Shown here piece by piece: positions 44,768-52,923 of a stretch of 64,000 nt of DNA. The notes beneath the pieces were generated by a model. The model searched no databases. It saw nothing but the letters and a program-made list of their open reading frames with translations, and was not told where the DNA came from. The DNA is from Paenibacillus sp. FSL A5-0031. Its GTDB lineage: Bacteria > Bacillota > Bacilli > Paenibacillales > Paenibacillaceae. Both the position numbers and the translations under genes were made by a program. The stretch spans positions 124,001 through 188,000 of the forward strand of contig NZ_MRTD01000003.1 in the NCBI RefSeq assembly GCF_001956295.1, read 5' to 3'. Within the stretch, counting starts at the first letter, position 1. Every line of letters starts with the position of its first letter.

Positions 44768-45793
44768 TTACAAATTTGAAAAAGCATCCTCAGCCTTTAT
44801 TTTATCTGGCAGCAAGTCGTTATCGACGAGCCAATCCCTTACATTAGACCATGAAGTAGGCTCCTGATATCCAAATGATTGCTTCCCTGCATCCATGAGA
44901 GGCAGAAGAATGTCCAAGCTTTTTGTCTCGATTTCTTGATCGAGAGGGGAGGTCTGGTTCTCATGCTCAACTAAAATCGACAACGATTTTTGTTTATTTT
45001 CAGCTACAAATTGTTGACCCTCCGTAATGGCTGCGATGAAGCTTTTGAACAACGCCTGCTTCTCGGCCAGTCCTTGCTCACTTGCTACAAGTACGAGCTC
45101 GTAATAATCCGGCACGCCAAAATCAGTTGGGTTTATCGCCGTCATCGGATGCCCTTCCTTGGCAAGCAGCAATTGTTCATGATTAATAAATCCGCCGATG
45201 ATCGCATCTACCTTGTTGGTTGCTATTGCTGGAATAAAGGAAAATCCAACGTCAATCATTTCGACATTTTGCGGGTCGCCGCCATCATGCTTAATCATGG
45301 TGCGCATCATTGCTTCATAGAGAGGGATGGAGGAGAAGCCGACCTTTTTACCAACAAGGTCCTTGGGTGATTTGGCGCTTCCGCCTGCTGGTACCATTAG
45401 ATGATTAAGCGGATGCCTGACGATTGCAGCAATGGATTTAACAGGAATATCCTCGCCGCGAGCCATCAATACCTGTGGCTGGTAGCTGAGCGCCAAATCA
45501 ACCTTGCCGGCAGCCACTAGCTTCAACGCGTCATTCGTATCTGCGGGCATCTGAATGTTAACCTCTAAACCATGCTTCGCAAAATAACCGTTTGTTTGAG
45601 CCGCATAGAGGAAGGAATGCACCGCATTTGGATACCAGTCGAGCATAATGCTAATAGTCTGAGGATTTTGTTTAGCCGAAGTGTCCTCGGGTTTGTTTTC
45701 AGTTGGGACAGCGTTGCTGCTGCACCCGTTAAGCACGAGCAGCAGAGAAGCAAGCATTGGCATTATCCATTTCATTTTTGCGTTGATGATCAT
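44768..45793 (-). CDS. thiY: Pyrimidine (HMP precursor)-binding lipoprotein ThiY
   Basis: A 341-residue NMT1/THI5-like binding protein. The signal peptide ends in a lipobox (LLLVLNGCSS). The mature protein has the THI5-like signature MLDWYPNAVHSFLYAAQTNG and AAGKVDLALSYQPQVLMARG. By family it binds formylaminopyrimidine, a thiamin breakdown product, and delivers it to ThiX/ThiZ. It overlaps thiX by four bases (ATGA). Its presence behind a TPP riboswitch with thiD supports this substrate. Confidence 0.92.
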   Translation of the reverse strand: MIINAKMKWIMPMLASLLLVLNGCSSNAVPTENKPEDTSAKQNPQTISIMLDWYPNAVHSFLYAAQTNGYFAKHGLEVNIQMPADTNDALKLVAAGKVDLALSYQPQVLMARGEDIPVKSIAAIVRHPLNHLMVPAGGSAKSPKDLVGKKVGFSSIPLYEAMMRTMIKHDGGDPQNVEMIDVGFSFIPAIATNKVDAIIGGFINHEQLLLAKEGHPMTAINPTDFGVPDYYELVLVASEQGLAEKQALFKSFIAAITEGQQFVAENKQKSLSILVEHENQTSPLDQEIETKSLDILLPLMDAGKQSFGYQEPTSWSNVRDWLVDNDLLPDKIKAEDAFSNL

Positions 45794-46566
45794 GTATTGA
45801 ACCTCTTTCTCTTTAGAATTGATTTCTCCAAAAGGACAATGGCAGCAAATAATAAGATGCCAATGAGGGATAGCAGGAAAACAGATGCAAACATGGAATC
45901 GGCGTTCAAATTGTTGGACATTCGGCGGCTATAGTAGCCTAGGCCTTCACTGCCTCCAAGCCATTCACCGATGGTGGCGCCGACAACGCAATAGACGACC
46001 GATAACTTAAGTCCTGAGAAGAAGGACGGTAGGGCGATGGGTACTTGTATTTTTCGGAAAATGCCCCAGCGCGTTGCTCCCATTGTGAGCAGTAGTTCTT
46101 CATATTCGCTACCGCTTTTCTTAAGTCCGTCATAGGTGCTCACAACGATAGGGAAAAAAGCAGTCAAAAAAACAACAGCGACCTTGCTCCAAATCGTATA
46201 GCCAAACCACATAATGAAAATTGGCGACAGAGCGATAAGCGGGATGGTCTGACTGATGACGACAAACGGGTACAGCGCCTTCTCCAGTATTCGGAAAGTG
46301 TGCATGCCTGCAGCGAGCGCAGTCCCAATAACAATCGACAATAGAAAACCGAGGGACACTTCTTTAAGCGTAGCCAGCAGATGTTTGCCAAGCAGCAGAT
46401 GGCCGTCTTCGATTAATGCCTGAGCTATTGAGCTAGGTGACGGCAGTATGTAGGACGGAACCAGTCCGAGCTGTGCGACCCATTGCCAAATGAACAACAA
46501 GCTAACGAGCAGCAGTATGAAAAGACCGTAATGGCTCAGCCACTGGTTAATTAGAGGTTTGCGCAT
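45790..46566 (-). CDS. thiX: ABC transporter permease ThiX
   Basis: About 258 residues with five to six membrane helices and the binding-protein-dependent permease motif EYEELLLTMGATRWGIFRKIQVP. It belongs to the taurine/nitrate/pyrimidine importer group. The open frame continues upstream to 46653, but the hydrophobic protein begins at MRKPLINQWLSHYG (ATG at 46566). It overlaps thiZ by 20 bp. Confidence 0.9.
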   Translation of the reverse strand: MRKPLINQWLSHYGLFILLLVSLLFIWQWVAQLGLVPSYILPSPSSIAQALIEDGHLLLGKHLLATLKEVSLGFLLSIVIGTALAAGMHTFRILEKALYPFVVISQTIPLIALSPIFIMWFGYTIWSKVAVVFLTAFFPIVVSTYDGLKKSGSEYEELLLTMGATRWGIFRKIQVPIALPSFFSGLKLSVVYCVVGATIGEWLGGSEGLGYYSRRMSNNLNADSMFASVFLLSLIGILLFAAIVLLEKSILKRKRFNT

Positions 46567-47323
46567 GCAGTCTTCGCTCCAAATCTTGCCGCAGCTTGAT
46601 GAAGTCGGGTTCATAATTTTGCTCATAGTGTCTTGGTCTCGGCAAAGGAACAACTATTTCCTGCATCCCTTGCGCCTCGTTAGCTGCACTTGGCAATAAA
46701 TAAATGCGATCGCTCAGCAATATCGCTTCCTCAAGATCATGTGTGATAAAGAGTACTGTTTTTCCAAGGTCGCTCCACAGCTCAAGCAGCCACTTATGCA
46801 TGCCGCGTTTGGTCATGGCGTCAAGCGCGCCAAACGGTTCGTCCAGCAGCAGCAGCTCTTGTCCGGTTACTAGCGTGCGCAGAAAAGCTGCCCGCTGTCG
46901 CATGCCGCCTGACAACTCGTCAGGGTAAGCTTGTTCATAGCCTGCTAGTCCGAAGCGCTCTAGCAGCTCCATGATTTGGATCGTGGTATAATGGGGATTG
47001 CTGCATGTCAGCTCAAGTGGAAGCTGACAATTGCCGAGTATTGTTCTCCATGGCAGAAGAAGATCCTTTTGCGGCATATAAGCAATCTTGCCGAGACGAT
47101 TGGGTGCAGGCTTGCCATGCAGCCTAATTTCGCCTAGGCTAGGCTGAAGCAATCCGGCCATGAGCTTAAAGAGAGTGCTTTTGCCTGAGCCGCTAGCACC
47201 GATGATAGAGGCAAACTCACCAGAATGGGCTTGAAGCGAAAGACTAGACAGTATAGATGTTTCAGCAAGCTTGTCGTAGGTGTAGCTTACTTGGTGAAGT
47301 GAGATTATGGCTGTAATACGCAT
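46547..47323 (-). CDS. thiZ: ABC transporter ATPase ThiZ
   Basis: About 258 residues. Walker A is GASGSGKST, the signature LSGGMRQRAAFLRTL, and Walker B LLLLDEPFGALD, followed by the H-loop FITHDLEEAILLSDR. The frame runs upstream into the riboswitch, so the start must lie near 47323. The ATG at 47323 directly abuts GGAGGG; an ATT six bases further (47317) has better spacing, so the true start is uncertain by two codons. It is the first gene of the operon. Confidence 0.9.
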   Translation of the reverse strand: MRITAIISLHQVSYTYDKLAETSILSSLSLQAHSGEFASIIGASGSGKSTLFKLMAGLLQPSLGEIRLHGKPAPNRLGKIAYMPQKDLLLPWRTILGNCQLPLELTCSNPHYTTIQIMELLERFGLAGYEQAYPDELSGGMRQRAAFLRTLVTGQELLLLDEPFGALDAMTKRGMHKWLLELWSDLGKTVLFITHDLEEAILLSDRIYLLPSAANEAQGMQEIVVPLPRPRHYEQNYEPDFIKLRQDLERRLHAQTSN

Positions 47324-47340
47324 CCCTCCGTAAACAAATA

Positions 47341-47377
47341 AAGACCCACCCATTTCCGAGGGGAAATGAGCGGGTCT
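47341..47377 (-). terminator. TPP riboswitch terminator
   Basis: On the minus strand, AGACCCGCTCATTTCC pairs with GGAAATGGGTGGGTCT around a CCTC loop, followed by a T-rich TTATTTGTTT. It lies between the TPP aptamer and thiZ. Confidence 0.85.
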
Positions 47378-47419
47378 AACGATCACACAAGGCTTGCGCG
47401 CATGAATGAATGCTTTGCT

Positions 47420-47507
47420 GCTCCACTTCCCTCCGCTGGAATGATCCAGATCAGGTTCCAAGGGTCCGGAGCAGTTGCTCCATCTCAGCCGTTAGGCTCC
47501 CCTAGTG
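47420..47507 (-). ncRNA. TPP riboswitch (THI box)
   Basis: On the minus strand, the aptamer runs from CTAGGGGAGCC through GGCTGAGATGG, GACCCTTGGAACCTGATC and TGGATCATTCCAGCG to GGAGGGAAGTG. All the conserved THI-box segments are present. It controls thiZXYD by TPP-dependent termination at 47341-47377. Confidence 0.96.
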
Positions 47508-47600
47508 AAATAAATAGGTTTATATGCAATTTGTATTTTTTCTACTATAGCATACACTGGATAGATGTAAACCATAATTATCCGAAAAGGCGTTGGACAA

Positions 47601-48158
47601 ATGAAAAATTTACTCGTAACGGGCTACCGAGCGCATGAGCTTAATATTTTTAGCCAGAAGCATGAGGGCATTGTTTATATAAAAAAAGCGCTGACAGGCA
47701 AGCTGGTTCCGCTTATAGAAGATGGGCTTGAGTGGGTGATTACCCCGGGTCAATATGGCGTGGATTTGTGGGCGTGCGAGGTCGTTATTGCGCTGAAGGA
47801 AATTTATCCTCATTTGAGACTTTCAATTATTTCGGCATACAGCAATCCGGAAGAGAAATGGAAGGATGATAAAAAGGAGTTTTATCAGCAGGTTTTAAAA
47901 GGGGTCGATTATTACGCTTCGGTCAGCAACCAGCCCTATAATGGCATTTGGCAGTTTACGGCTAGGGACGAGCTGCTGTTTCGGAAAACGGACGGTATTC
48001 TGCTCGTTTATGATGAGGATGCAGGCGAGGGCAGCCCCAAGTTTTTTAAAGAAAAAGCGTTAAAGAAACAGCAGGCTGAGGGCTATGGCTATTTCAGCAT
48101 AAGCTCGGAGGACATTCAGAGCATTGCGGATGATGACAATTTGTATTCGGAAAATTAA
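47601..48158 (+). CDS. ypsA: YpsA-like SLOG-family protein (DUF1273)
   Basis: A 185-residue Rossmann-like protein with the family start LLVTGYRAHELNIFSQKHEG, the ITPGQYGVDLWACEV segment and the QFTARDELLFRKTDGILLVYDED region. This matches YpsA/DUF1273 of Firmicutes (SLOG superfamily, proposed to bind nucleotide- or ADP-ribose-like ligands). In Bacillus YpsA affects cell division; a role here is inferred only. A weak AAAAGGCG ribosome binding site precedes the ATG. It is divergent from the thiamin operon. Confidence 0.88.
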   Translation: MKNLLVTGYRAHELNIFSQKHEGIVYIKKALTGKLVPLIEDGLEWVITPGQYGVDLWACEVVIALKEIYPHLRLSIISAYSNPEEKWKDDKKEFYQQVLKGVDYYASVSNQPYNGIWQFTARDELLFRKTDGILLVYDEDAGEGSPKFFKEKALKKQQAEGYGYFSISSEDIQSIADDDNLYSEN

Positions 48159-48196
48159 CGATGCATCGTAGTTGAGTAAGAGGAGTTTATTTTATG

Positions 48197-48225
48197 CTGG
48201 CAGGCAGAGACCTGTCAGCTTTTTC
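48197..48225 (+). terminator. Terminator after the ypsA-like gene
   Basis: CTGGCAGG pairs with CCTGTCAG (one mismatch) around CAGAGA, followed by CTTTTTCT. Confidence 0.75.
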
Positions 48226-48267
48226 TATGCGCCAAGCTGACTATTTGTATTTTCGAGATTGTTGTGT

Positions 48268-48325
48268 TTGACAAATAATAGGTGGCGTATTATTATCTGA
48301 TTAGATAAATATCTAATTAGATATA
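48268..48325 (+). promoter_or_regulatory. Sigma-A promoter with palindromic operator
   Basis: TTGACA at 48268-48273 is separated by 17 bp from TATTAT at 48291-48296, a near-consensus promoter. Directly downstream lie TTAGATAAATATCTAA (48301-48316, near-perfect palindrome) and the overlapping perfect palindrome ATCTAATTAGAT (48311-48322). This is where the transcript should start, so a regulator bound here would block it; autoregulation by the ArsR-type product is likely. Confidence 0.75.
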
Positions 48326-48362
48326 AGTTAAATTTGTTTGATGGAGGAAGAGGTGGTGAACG

Positions 48363-48968
48363 GTGCAATTAGATAAGGTGGTAGCCTATCATAAGGCATT
48401 ATCCGATCCGACGAGAATTAAATTGTTGATTATGCTGGCTGAAGGTGAGCTTAATGGACAGGTGCTCGCAGAGAAATTAGGCGTGACGCCTGCTACGATT
48501 ACGCATCATGCAACCAAATTAAGAGAGGCCAGCTTAATTAATGAACGCAGAGAGAAAAATACGATTTATTTTTCGCTGAACCATTATTTTATTAAGAGTA
48601 ACGCTAATGCGGCGGCGGAGCTCATTTACCGTAATGCAGGTACAGAGAAAGGAGTGGACAACATGGAGGATAGCAATAAGAAACTGAAGGATTCAGTCAT
48701 CCGCAACTTTTTTACTGCTGAGGGTAAGCTTAAGCATATGCCGGCTCAGCATAAGAAAAAGTTGATCGTGCTTCAGCATATGGTTTCTCATTTGACGAGA
48801 GGGAAACAGTATACAGAGAAGGAAATTAATGCGTTTATCAAAGGTTATCATGACGACTTCGCGACCATTCGCAGAGAGTTCATTATGCATCAATTAATGT
48901 TTAGAGAAAATGATATTTACGAATTGAATCCGCAAGAAATTTGGGCGAAGTGGGAGATTCTTTCGTAA
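48363..48968 (+). CDS. ArsR-family regulator with a DUF2087 domain
   Basis: A 201-residue protein starting with GTG. Residues 1-80 form an ArsR winged helix (KALSDPTRIKLLIMLAEG, GVTPATITHHATKLREA). Residues about 115-195 match DUF2087 (VIRNFFTAEGKLKHMPAQ and REFIMHQLMFRENDIYEL). Fusions of this type are known in Firmicutes, but the ligand is not. The operator palindromes just upstream suggest that it represses itself. No metal-binding Cys cluster is visible. Confidence 0.88.
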   Translation: MQLDKVVAYHKALSDPTRIKLLIMLAEGELNGQVLAEKLGVTPATITHHATKLREASLINERREKNTIYFSLNHYFIKSNANAAAELIYRNAGTEKGVDNMEDSNKKLKDSVIRNFFTAEGKLKHMPAQHKKKLIVLQHMVSHLTRGKQYTEKEINAFIKGYHDDFATIRREFIMHQLMFRENDIYELNPQEIWAKWEILS

Positions 48969-48989
48969 GCGGAAGTTGTTTTTGATAAT

Positions 48990-49170
48990 AGCGGACATCA
49001 GATGCCTTATTTGCCTTATCTCCTTCTATTGGCCGTAGTTGCGGACATGAAGGCCGTTATTTGGCTATAATCGTTATAAATGACTGCGATTTCTGCTAAA
49101 TAACGGACTCTATGTCCGTTAAAATCTAATTTGGCCTTTAAATTTGAAAATAAGGGCTTCTATGTCCGTT
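48990..49170. repeat. Block of CGGACAT / ATGTCCGTTA repeats in a 475-bp gap
   Basis: The gap 48969-49443 contains GCGGACAT at 48991-48998 and 49041-49048, TAACGGAC-TC-TATGTCCGTT at 49101-49120 (a palindromic pair) and TATGTCCGTT at 49161-49170. The same motif recurs at 52161-52298. No open frame or RNA is recognised here; the 3' part (49200-49440) is AT-rich and otherwise featureless. Confidence 0.75.
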
Positions 49171-49443
49171 AGAAGTAAAACTGAACTCATCGAGCGGCTG
49201 CTGTGCTACTGCGTCATAAAGTAAAAGTAATTTTTTTATCGAATTTTTTTAATTATACGAAATGGAAATAAGCAGGACCTGGGGGCTTGGGAGATGGGGA
49301 AGGCTGATGGGATTTACAATCAATTGATAGCTGCAATTCAGAAATCAAAAGATATGATGATTTGACGATACATGATTTTGATTTGAAAAATAAAATATAC
49401 CATCGATCTATTAAAATTGAGATTGTGATATGGAGAAGAACAA

Positions 49444-49791
49444 TTGGGGGTTAAAGTGAAGAAGGTTACTTTGTTATTATTGCTTGCGGCAACAATAGGA
49501 ATCGTTGTAATTTTTCAAATTCAAAAGCCTATCCTAAGCGAATACAATGCTATGATCAAAGCAAAAGAATATGTGGACATCGTAAATGAAAAATTGAATT
49601 CTAAATTTGACACTGAGATTAATGCAAAGTATGTTGTGCTAGAGAAGAATACGTTTTGGAACAAATTGTTGGGCAATCAACAATGGTCTTCTATGATTGA
49701 TGGTGTCATTGTAAATATAGATGCTCATTCGGGGGAGTTTGTTCAAATGGTATTTCCTTTGGATGGCGTCATCTCCAAGCTTCCAGAGTAA
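49444..49791 (+). CDS. Small exported or membrane-anchored protein, unknown
   Basis: A 115-residue protein with one N-terminal hydrophobic helix (KVTLLLLLAATIGIVVIF) and an outward hydrophilic part (AKEYVDIVNEKLNSKFD, GVIVNIDAHSGEF). The start is TTG at 49444, with GGAGAAG upstream, or GTG at 49456, with GGGGG five bases before it. The coding region is AT-rich compared with the sugar operons. I do not recognise the family. Confidence 0.6.
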   Translation: MGVKVKKVTLLLLLAATIGIVVIFQIQKPILSEYNAMIKAKEYVDIVNEKLNSKFDTEINAKYVVLEKNTFWNKLLGNQQWSSMIDGVIVNIDAHSGEFVQMVFPLDGVISKLPE

Positions 49792-49867
49792 ACATTTAGT
49801 AATTTCTGAAGGATATCTGAAAGATAAAGTACATAATAAGAGTGGATTACAAAAGGAGCGAATACAT

Positions 49868-50275
49868 ATGACGTTGGCAGAAGGTACAAAAGAAAACCCA
49901 TGGAAATTAAAAACACCCCCTCAGACATCTGAATATGAAATGTATAAGGATGAAAAGGACGGTAAACAAATTTTAGTATGCACAGTTGGGAAGACGGTCT
50001 TGCATTATGATTTCCGCTGCATCGAAGACTTAAGCGCGATGCTCAAACAACATGGTGACTGGATTGAGCTTGGCAGCGCCGATGAGCAGAAGCCTGCAAA
50101 AGAGGGTACCGTTGAAGCATGGGGACGCTCGTCTGAAAACCCGATTGGCGGCTGGTATGGATTGAAAAAAGGGCTGCGCGGCAGATTCGGAATGTATCTT
50201 CCACCATTAATGGAGAAGCTGGGACTTGCAGAATTAGAGCATAATCCAAGGAATAATCGGATGAAGTCCATTTAA
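49868..50275 (+). CDS. Conserved uncharacterised protein (DUF6855-like)
   Basis: A 135-residue protein starting MTLAEGTKENPWKLKTPP, with VCTVGKTVLHYDFRCIEDL, a GDWIELGSADEQKPAKEGTV stretch and GGWYGLKKGLRGRFGMYLPP. I remember closely similar proteins in many bacteria under DUF6855, but am not certain of that accession. No function is known. AAAGGAGCG selects the ATG at 49868. Its GC content is higher than that of the genes on either side. Confidence 0.8.
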   Translation: MTLAEGTKENPWKLKTPPQTSEYEMYKDEKDGKQILVCTVGKTVLHYDFRCIEDLSAMLKQHGDWIELGSADEQKPAKEGTVEAWGRSSENPIGGWYGLKKGLRGRFGMYLPPLMEKLGLAELEHNPRNNRMKSI

Positions 50276-50353
50276 GAGCAGTGGTGTGAAAACTTTAAAT
50301 GGGACGAGAACCATTCAATCCTATTGTGAATGATTATTGAGTTTAAGTGAATG

Positions 50354-50378
50354 GCTGCCGCATTGGCAGCTTTTTTTT
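50354..50378 (+). terminator. Terminator after the DUF6855-like gene
   Basis: GCTGCC pairs with GGCAGC around GCATT, followed by T8. Confidence 0.85.
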
Positions 50379-50452
50379 ATTGTAAGAGTGATTGAGAACT
50401 TACAAATATTTGTATATATTTATTTTAAAAGAATGATAAGGAGGGTTATTCC

Positions 50453-51478
50453 TTGACATCCTCACAATTGAAACCCGATAAACTAAAACCCGGAGATACC
50501 ATTGGAATTGTTTCACCATCCTCGCCGGTTGCATTTTATTGCCCAAACAGATTGAATCGTGGAATAGCTGCTTTAGAAAATATGGGATTTAAAGTAATTA
50601 CAGGACAGCATAGCAGGAAGAGGACTGGTCACACGGCTGGCAGCCTAAATAATCGTTTGGATGATTTTCATCATATGATTCGTGACCCTGATGTAAAAGC
50701 AATTATCGCTACAATAGGCGGATACAATTCACATCAGCTGCTTGAAGAATTAGATTATTCGCTTATTAGCAGCCATCCGAAAATTATAATGGGGTATAGC
50801 GATATCACTGCACTTCTAGCAGGCATACATGCGAAAACAAATCTTATTACATTTATGGGACCCGCTATTATGCCGCAATTCGGAGAATTTGGCGGACTTA
50901 TTGATTTTACATACCATTCCTTTGTGAGAACTTTAATGAAGGATACACCAATTGGAAAGATTGACTCCAGCGATCATTGGACAGAGGAACATTTAAGCTG
51001 GGACATTGACGATTCACGCCCAAGAGCGACCGTCCCTAATACAGGCATGAAGATTTTAAAGCCAGGGCATGCAAGAGGGCCTATACTAGCTGCGAATATG
51101 GGTACACTTCTCCTGCTGGCGGGTACACCCTATTTACCAAGCTTCGAGGGCAAAATTTTGTGTCTAGAAGACGACGAGAGTGAGCAGCCAAGTACAATTG
51201 ATAGATATGTTACACAAATTCGCCAGATGGGTATCTTTGATCAAATTTCCGGTCTGATTATTGGAAGATTCCACTCGAATGTAGGATTTAATGAAGAAGA
51301 TTCATTGCAAGAGCTGCTGCAGAATGCAACGAGAGGATACGATTTTCCGATCATATATGATGCGGATTTTGGCCACACGGACCCTATGATTGTACTTCCG
51401 AATGGTGTTGAGGCTAGTTTGCAAGCCACTGAGGAACGAGGGGTACTTTTTTCGATTGAAGAATCTGCCGTGCAATAA
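50453..51478 (+). CDS. S66-family peptidase (LD-carboxypeptidase / MccF-like)
   Basis: A 341-residue cytoplasmic serine peptidase starting with TTG after GGAGGGTTATTCC. The nucleophile is S116 in MGYSDITAL; a catalytic Glu is likely in CLEDDESEQPS and the His in YDADFGHTDPM. The GGYNSHQLLEELDY segment and the insert near residues 130-200 fit MccF-type proteins, which cleave the aminoacyl-nucleotide antibiotic microcin C, more than housekeeping LdcA. An alternative role is muropeptide recycling. It has no adjacent antibiotic biosynthesis genes. Confidence 0.85.
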   Translation: MTSSQLKPDKLKPGDTIGIVSPSSPVAFYCPNRLNRGIAALENMGFKVITGQHSRKRTGHTAGSLNNRLDDFHHMIRDPDVKAIIATIGGYNSHQLLEELDYSLISSHPKIIMGYSDITALLAGIHAKTNLITFMGPAIMPQFGEFGGLIDFTYHSFVRTLMKDTPIGKIDSSDHWTEEHLSWDIDDSRPRATVPNTGMKILKPGHARGPILAANMGTLLLLAGTPYLPSFEGKILCLEDDESEQPSTIDRYVTQIRQMGIFDQISGLIIGRFHSNVGFNEEDSLQELLQNATRGYDFPIIYDADFGHTDPMIVLPNGVEASLQATEERGVLFSIEESAVQ

Positions 51479-51596
51479 TAAAATCTACTATATGTCATTT
51501 ATTTAAGTACATGATATTGTGAATATTATTTTGGACAGAAATCAGCTGCTGTTTTAAACTAGAATAGAATTCAAACGATAATTTGGAGGGTAAAAT

Positions 51597-52025
51597 ATGA
51601 AATTAGAAAATGAAAAAGAGATCCTGACAATCGTTAATTCAGATGTTACAGCTTCCAGCTTCAAAAATGTTTGTGCGGAGCAGGTCACGTTTAACTGTTG
51701 TAATCTTAGTGGTATGAATATGAATGATGTGAATGTAACGGGATTACATATCTCCGATGCTAATTTGAGTGAGTTTGTTATTGACGGTGCACAGTGGGGC
51801 GGAGCCCATTTTCGCAACATTGGATTCGGCAATCCAAATCAGCCTGATGTTGAATTCAACAGAACACCTGTGCAATTAACCAATTGTAATCTACATCAAA
51901 GCGTGTTCACGGATTGTAATTTAAAGAACGCTAAGTTGGACAACTGCGATATTTCTGGTTTAACTATAAACGGAATTGATATCGAAGGTTTAATTAAACA
52001 GTTTAAAGCTATGGAGCAGAAATAA
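51597..52025 (+). CDS. Pentapeptide-repeat-like protein
   Basis: A 142-residue protein with irregular A(N/D)LXX-type five-residue periods: SSFKNV, VTFNCCNLSGMNMNDVNV, ISDANLSEFVIDGA and LTNCNLHQSVFTDCNLKNAKLDNCDI. It should form a right-handed beta helix. Some such proteins mimic DNA and protect gyrase; no specific evidence points to that here. GGAGGGTAAAAT precedes the ATG. A terminator follows. Confidence 0.8.
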   Translation: MKLENEKEILTIVNSDVTASSFKNVCAEQVTFNCCNLSGMNMNDVNVTGLHISDANLSEFVIDGAQWGGAHFRNIGFGNPNQPDVEFNRTPVQLTNCNLHQSVFTDCNLKNAKLDNCDISGLTINGIDIEGLIKQFKAMEQK

Positions 52026-52065
52026 GAATAAATCAACTTTATCCAGCGAGGCACGATCACCTAAA

Positions 52066-52110
52066 GCCGTAAAAAGTTCGCCAACAAGGCAGCCTTTTGC
52101 GGTTTTTTTT
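52066..52110 (+). terminator. Terminator after the pentapeptide gene
   Basis: CCGTAAAAAG pairs imperfectly with CTTTTGCGG, followed by T8. Confidence 0.75.
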
Positions 52111-52160
52111 AAATAAATGTGATGAGGACGCTATTTATGAGTTTAACGTACAATCCGCTT

Positions 52161-52298
52161 GCTAGCGGACATAGGATACGTTATGGATGTGAAATGAAGT
52201 AAAATTATGACTTTTGAAGCTGAATAAGGTCCTCTATGTCCGTTAGTTCGCAAAAAAGGGTGAAAATGTAGCAAATAGAGTACCTGATGTCCGTTAGC
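52161..52298. repeat. Second block of CGGACAT / ATGTCCGTTAG repeats
   Basis: The 340-bp gap after the pentapeptide gene has GCTAGCGGACATA at 52161-52173, TCTATGTCCGTTAG at 52233-52246 and GATGTCCGTTAGC at 52286-52298. They are the same motif as in 48990-49170. Apart from these and the terminator, nothing else is seen in the gap. Confidence 0.75.
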
Positions 52299-52364
52299 AA
52301 AGCAACATTGTTCTAAATTGTCACGTCTCTATGATATCTGATTGAAAATAGGAGGAGAGCAGCT

Positions 52365-52688
52365 ATTCGAAACCATATTTTAACTGCTTTGCCGATTCAT
52401 TTGTTGGCATGGGCTATGATTCTTGCGGCAATGTTATTTGATCCATTTCGATGGTTTTTAAACCCGATCGTTAATAATACTCCAGCTTTTTTAACCGTTT
52501 CAAGATGGTTGGCTCAATCATTATTCATAACGGGACTAATTGGCTTTTCCATATATAAGTTAAGAACGAGTCCCCAGCTGACAAGAAAAGATTTGAATGT
52601 AGTTTCTGTACATGTTTTATTTTCTATTGTTCATATTACAGTCGTTAGTGCGGGTATTTTTATAACGGTCGGCTTTGAAGATTTATAG
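52365..52688 (+). CDS. Small membrane protein with a probable ATT start
   Basis: About 107 residues with three hydrophobic helices (LLAWAMILAAMLF, WLAQSLFITGLIGFSIY, VLFSIVHITVVSAGIFITV). The only standard start in frame near the beginning is a TTG at 52389 without a ribosome binding site. GGAGGAG at 52351-52357 is seven bases before an ATT at 52365, which adds IRNHILTA and looks the more natural start. The family is not recognised. Confidence 0.65.
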   Translation: MRNHILTALPIHLLAWAMILAAMLFDPFRWFLNPIVNNTPAFLTVSRWLAQSLFITGLIGFSIYKLRTSPQLTRKDLNVVSVHVLFSIVHITVVSAGIFITVGFEDL

Positions 52689-52747
52689 TAAATCATCATC
52701 ATACATAAGCAAATGGATGCTGCGAATTAATTGTATTTCTATATGAA

Positions 52748-52771
52748 GGCTGCCGAGGGGCAGTCTTTTTT
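52748..52771 (+). terminator. Terminator after the small membrane protein gene
   Basis: GGCTGCC pairs with GGCAGTC around GAGG, followed by T6. Confidence 0.75.
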
Positions 52772-52923
52772 GTATTGTTAGGTCCGCCATGCTTGAACTG
52801 AAAATAAAAACTAAATAAATCCGTTATTGCGAGTACTACGTAAATGTAGAGCTACACGAATCCATAAATCTCTTATAAAGTGGAGTATTCGAAGGTAAGT
52901 TAATGATGGAAGGAGAGACAACG

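Noticed and set aside
46547-47461. Long form of thiZ starting upstream at 47461
   Set aside because: The extension would translate the TPP riboswitch and its terminator; the conserved ATPase starts near 47323.
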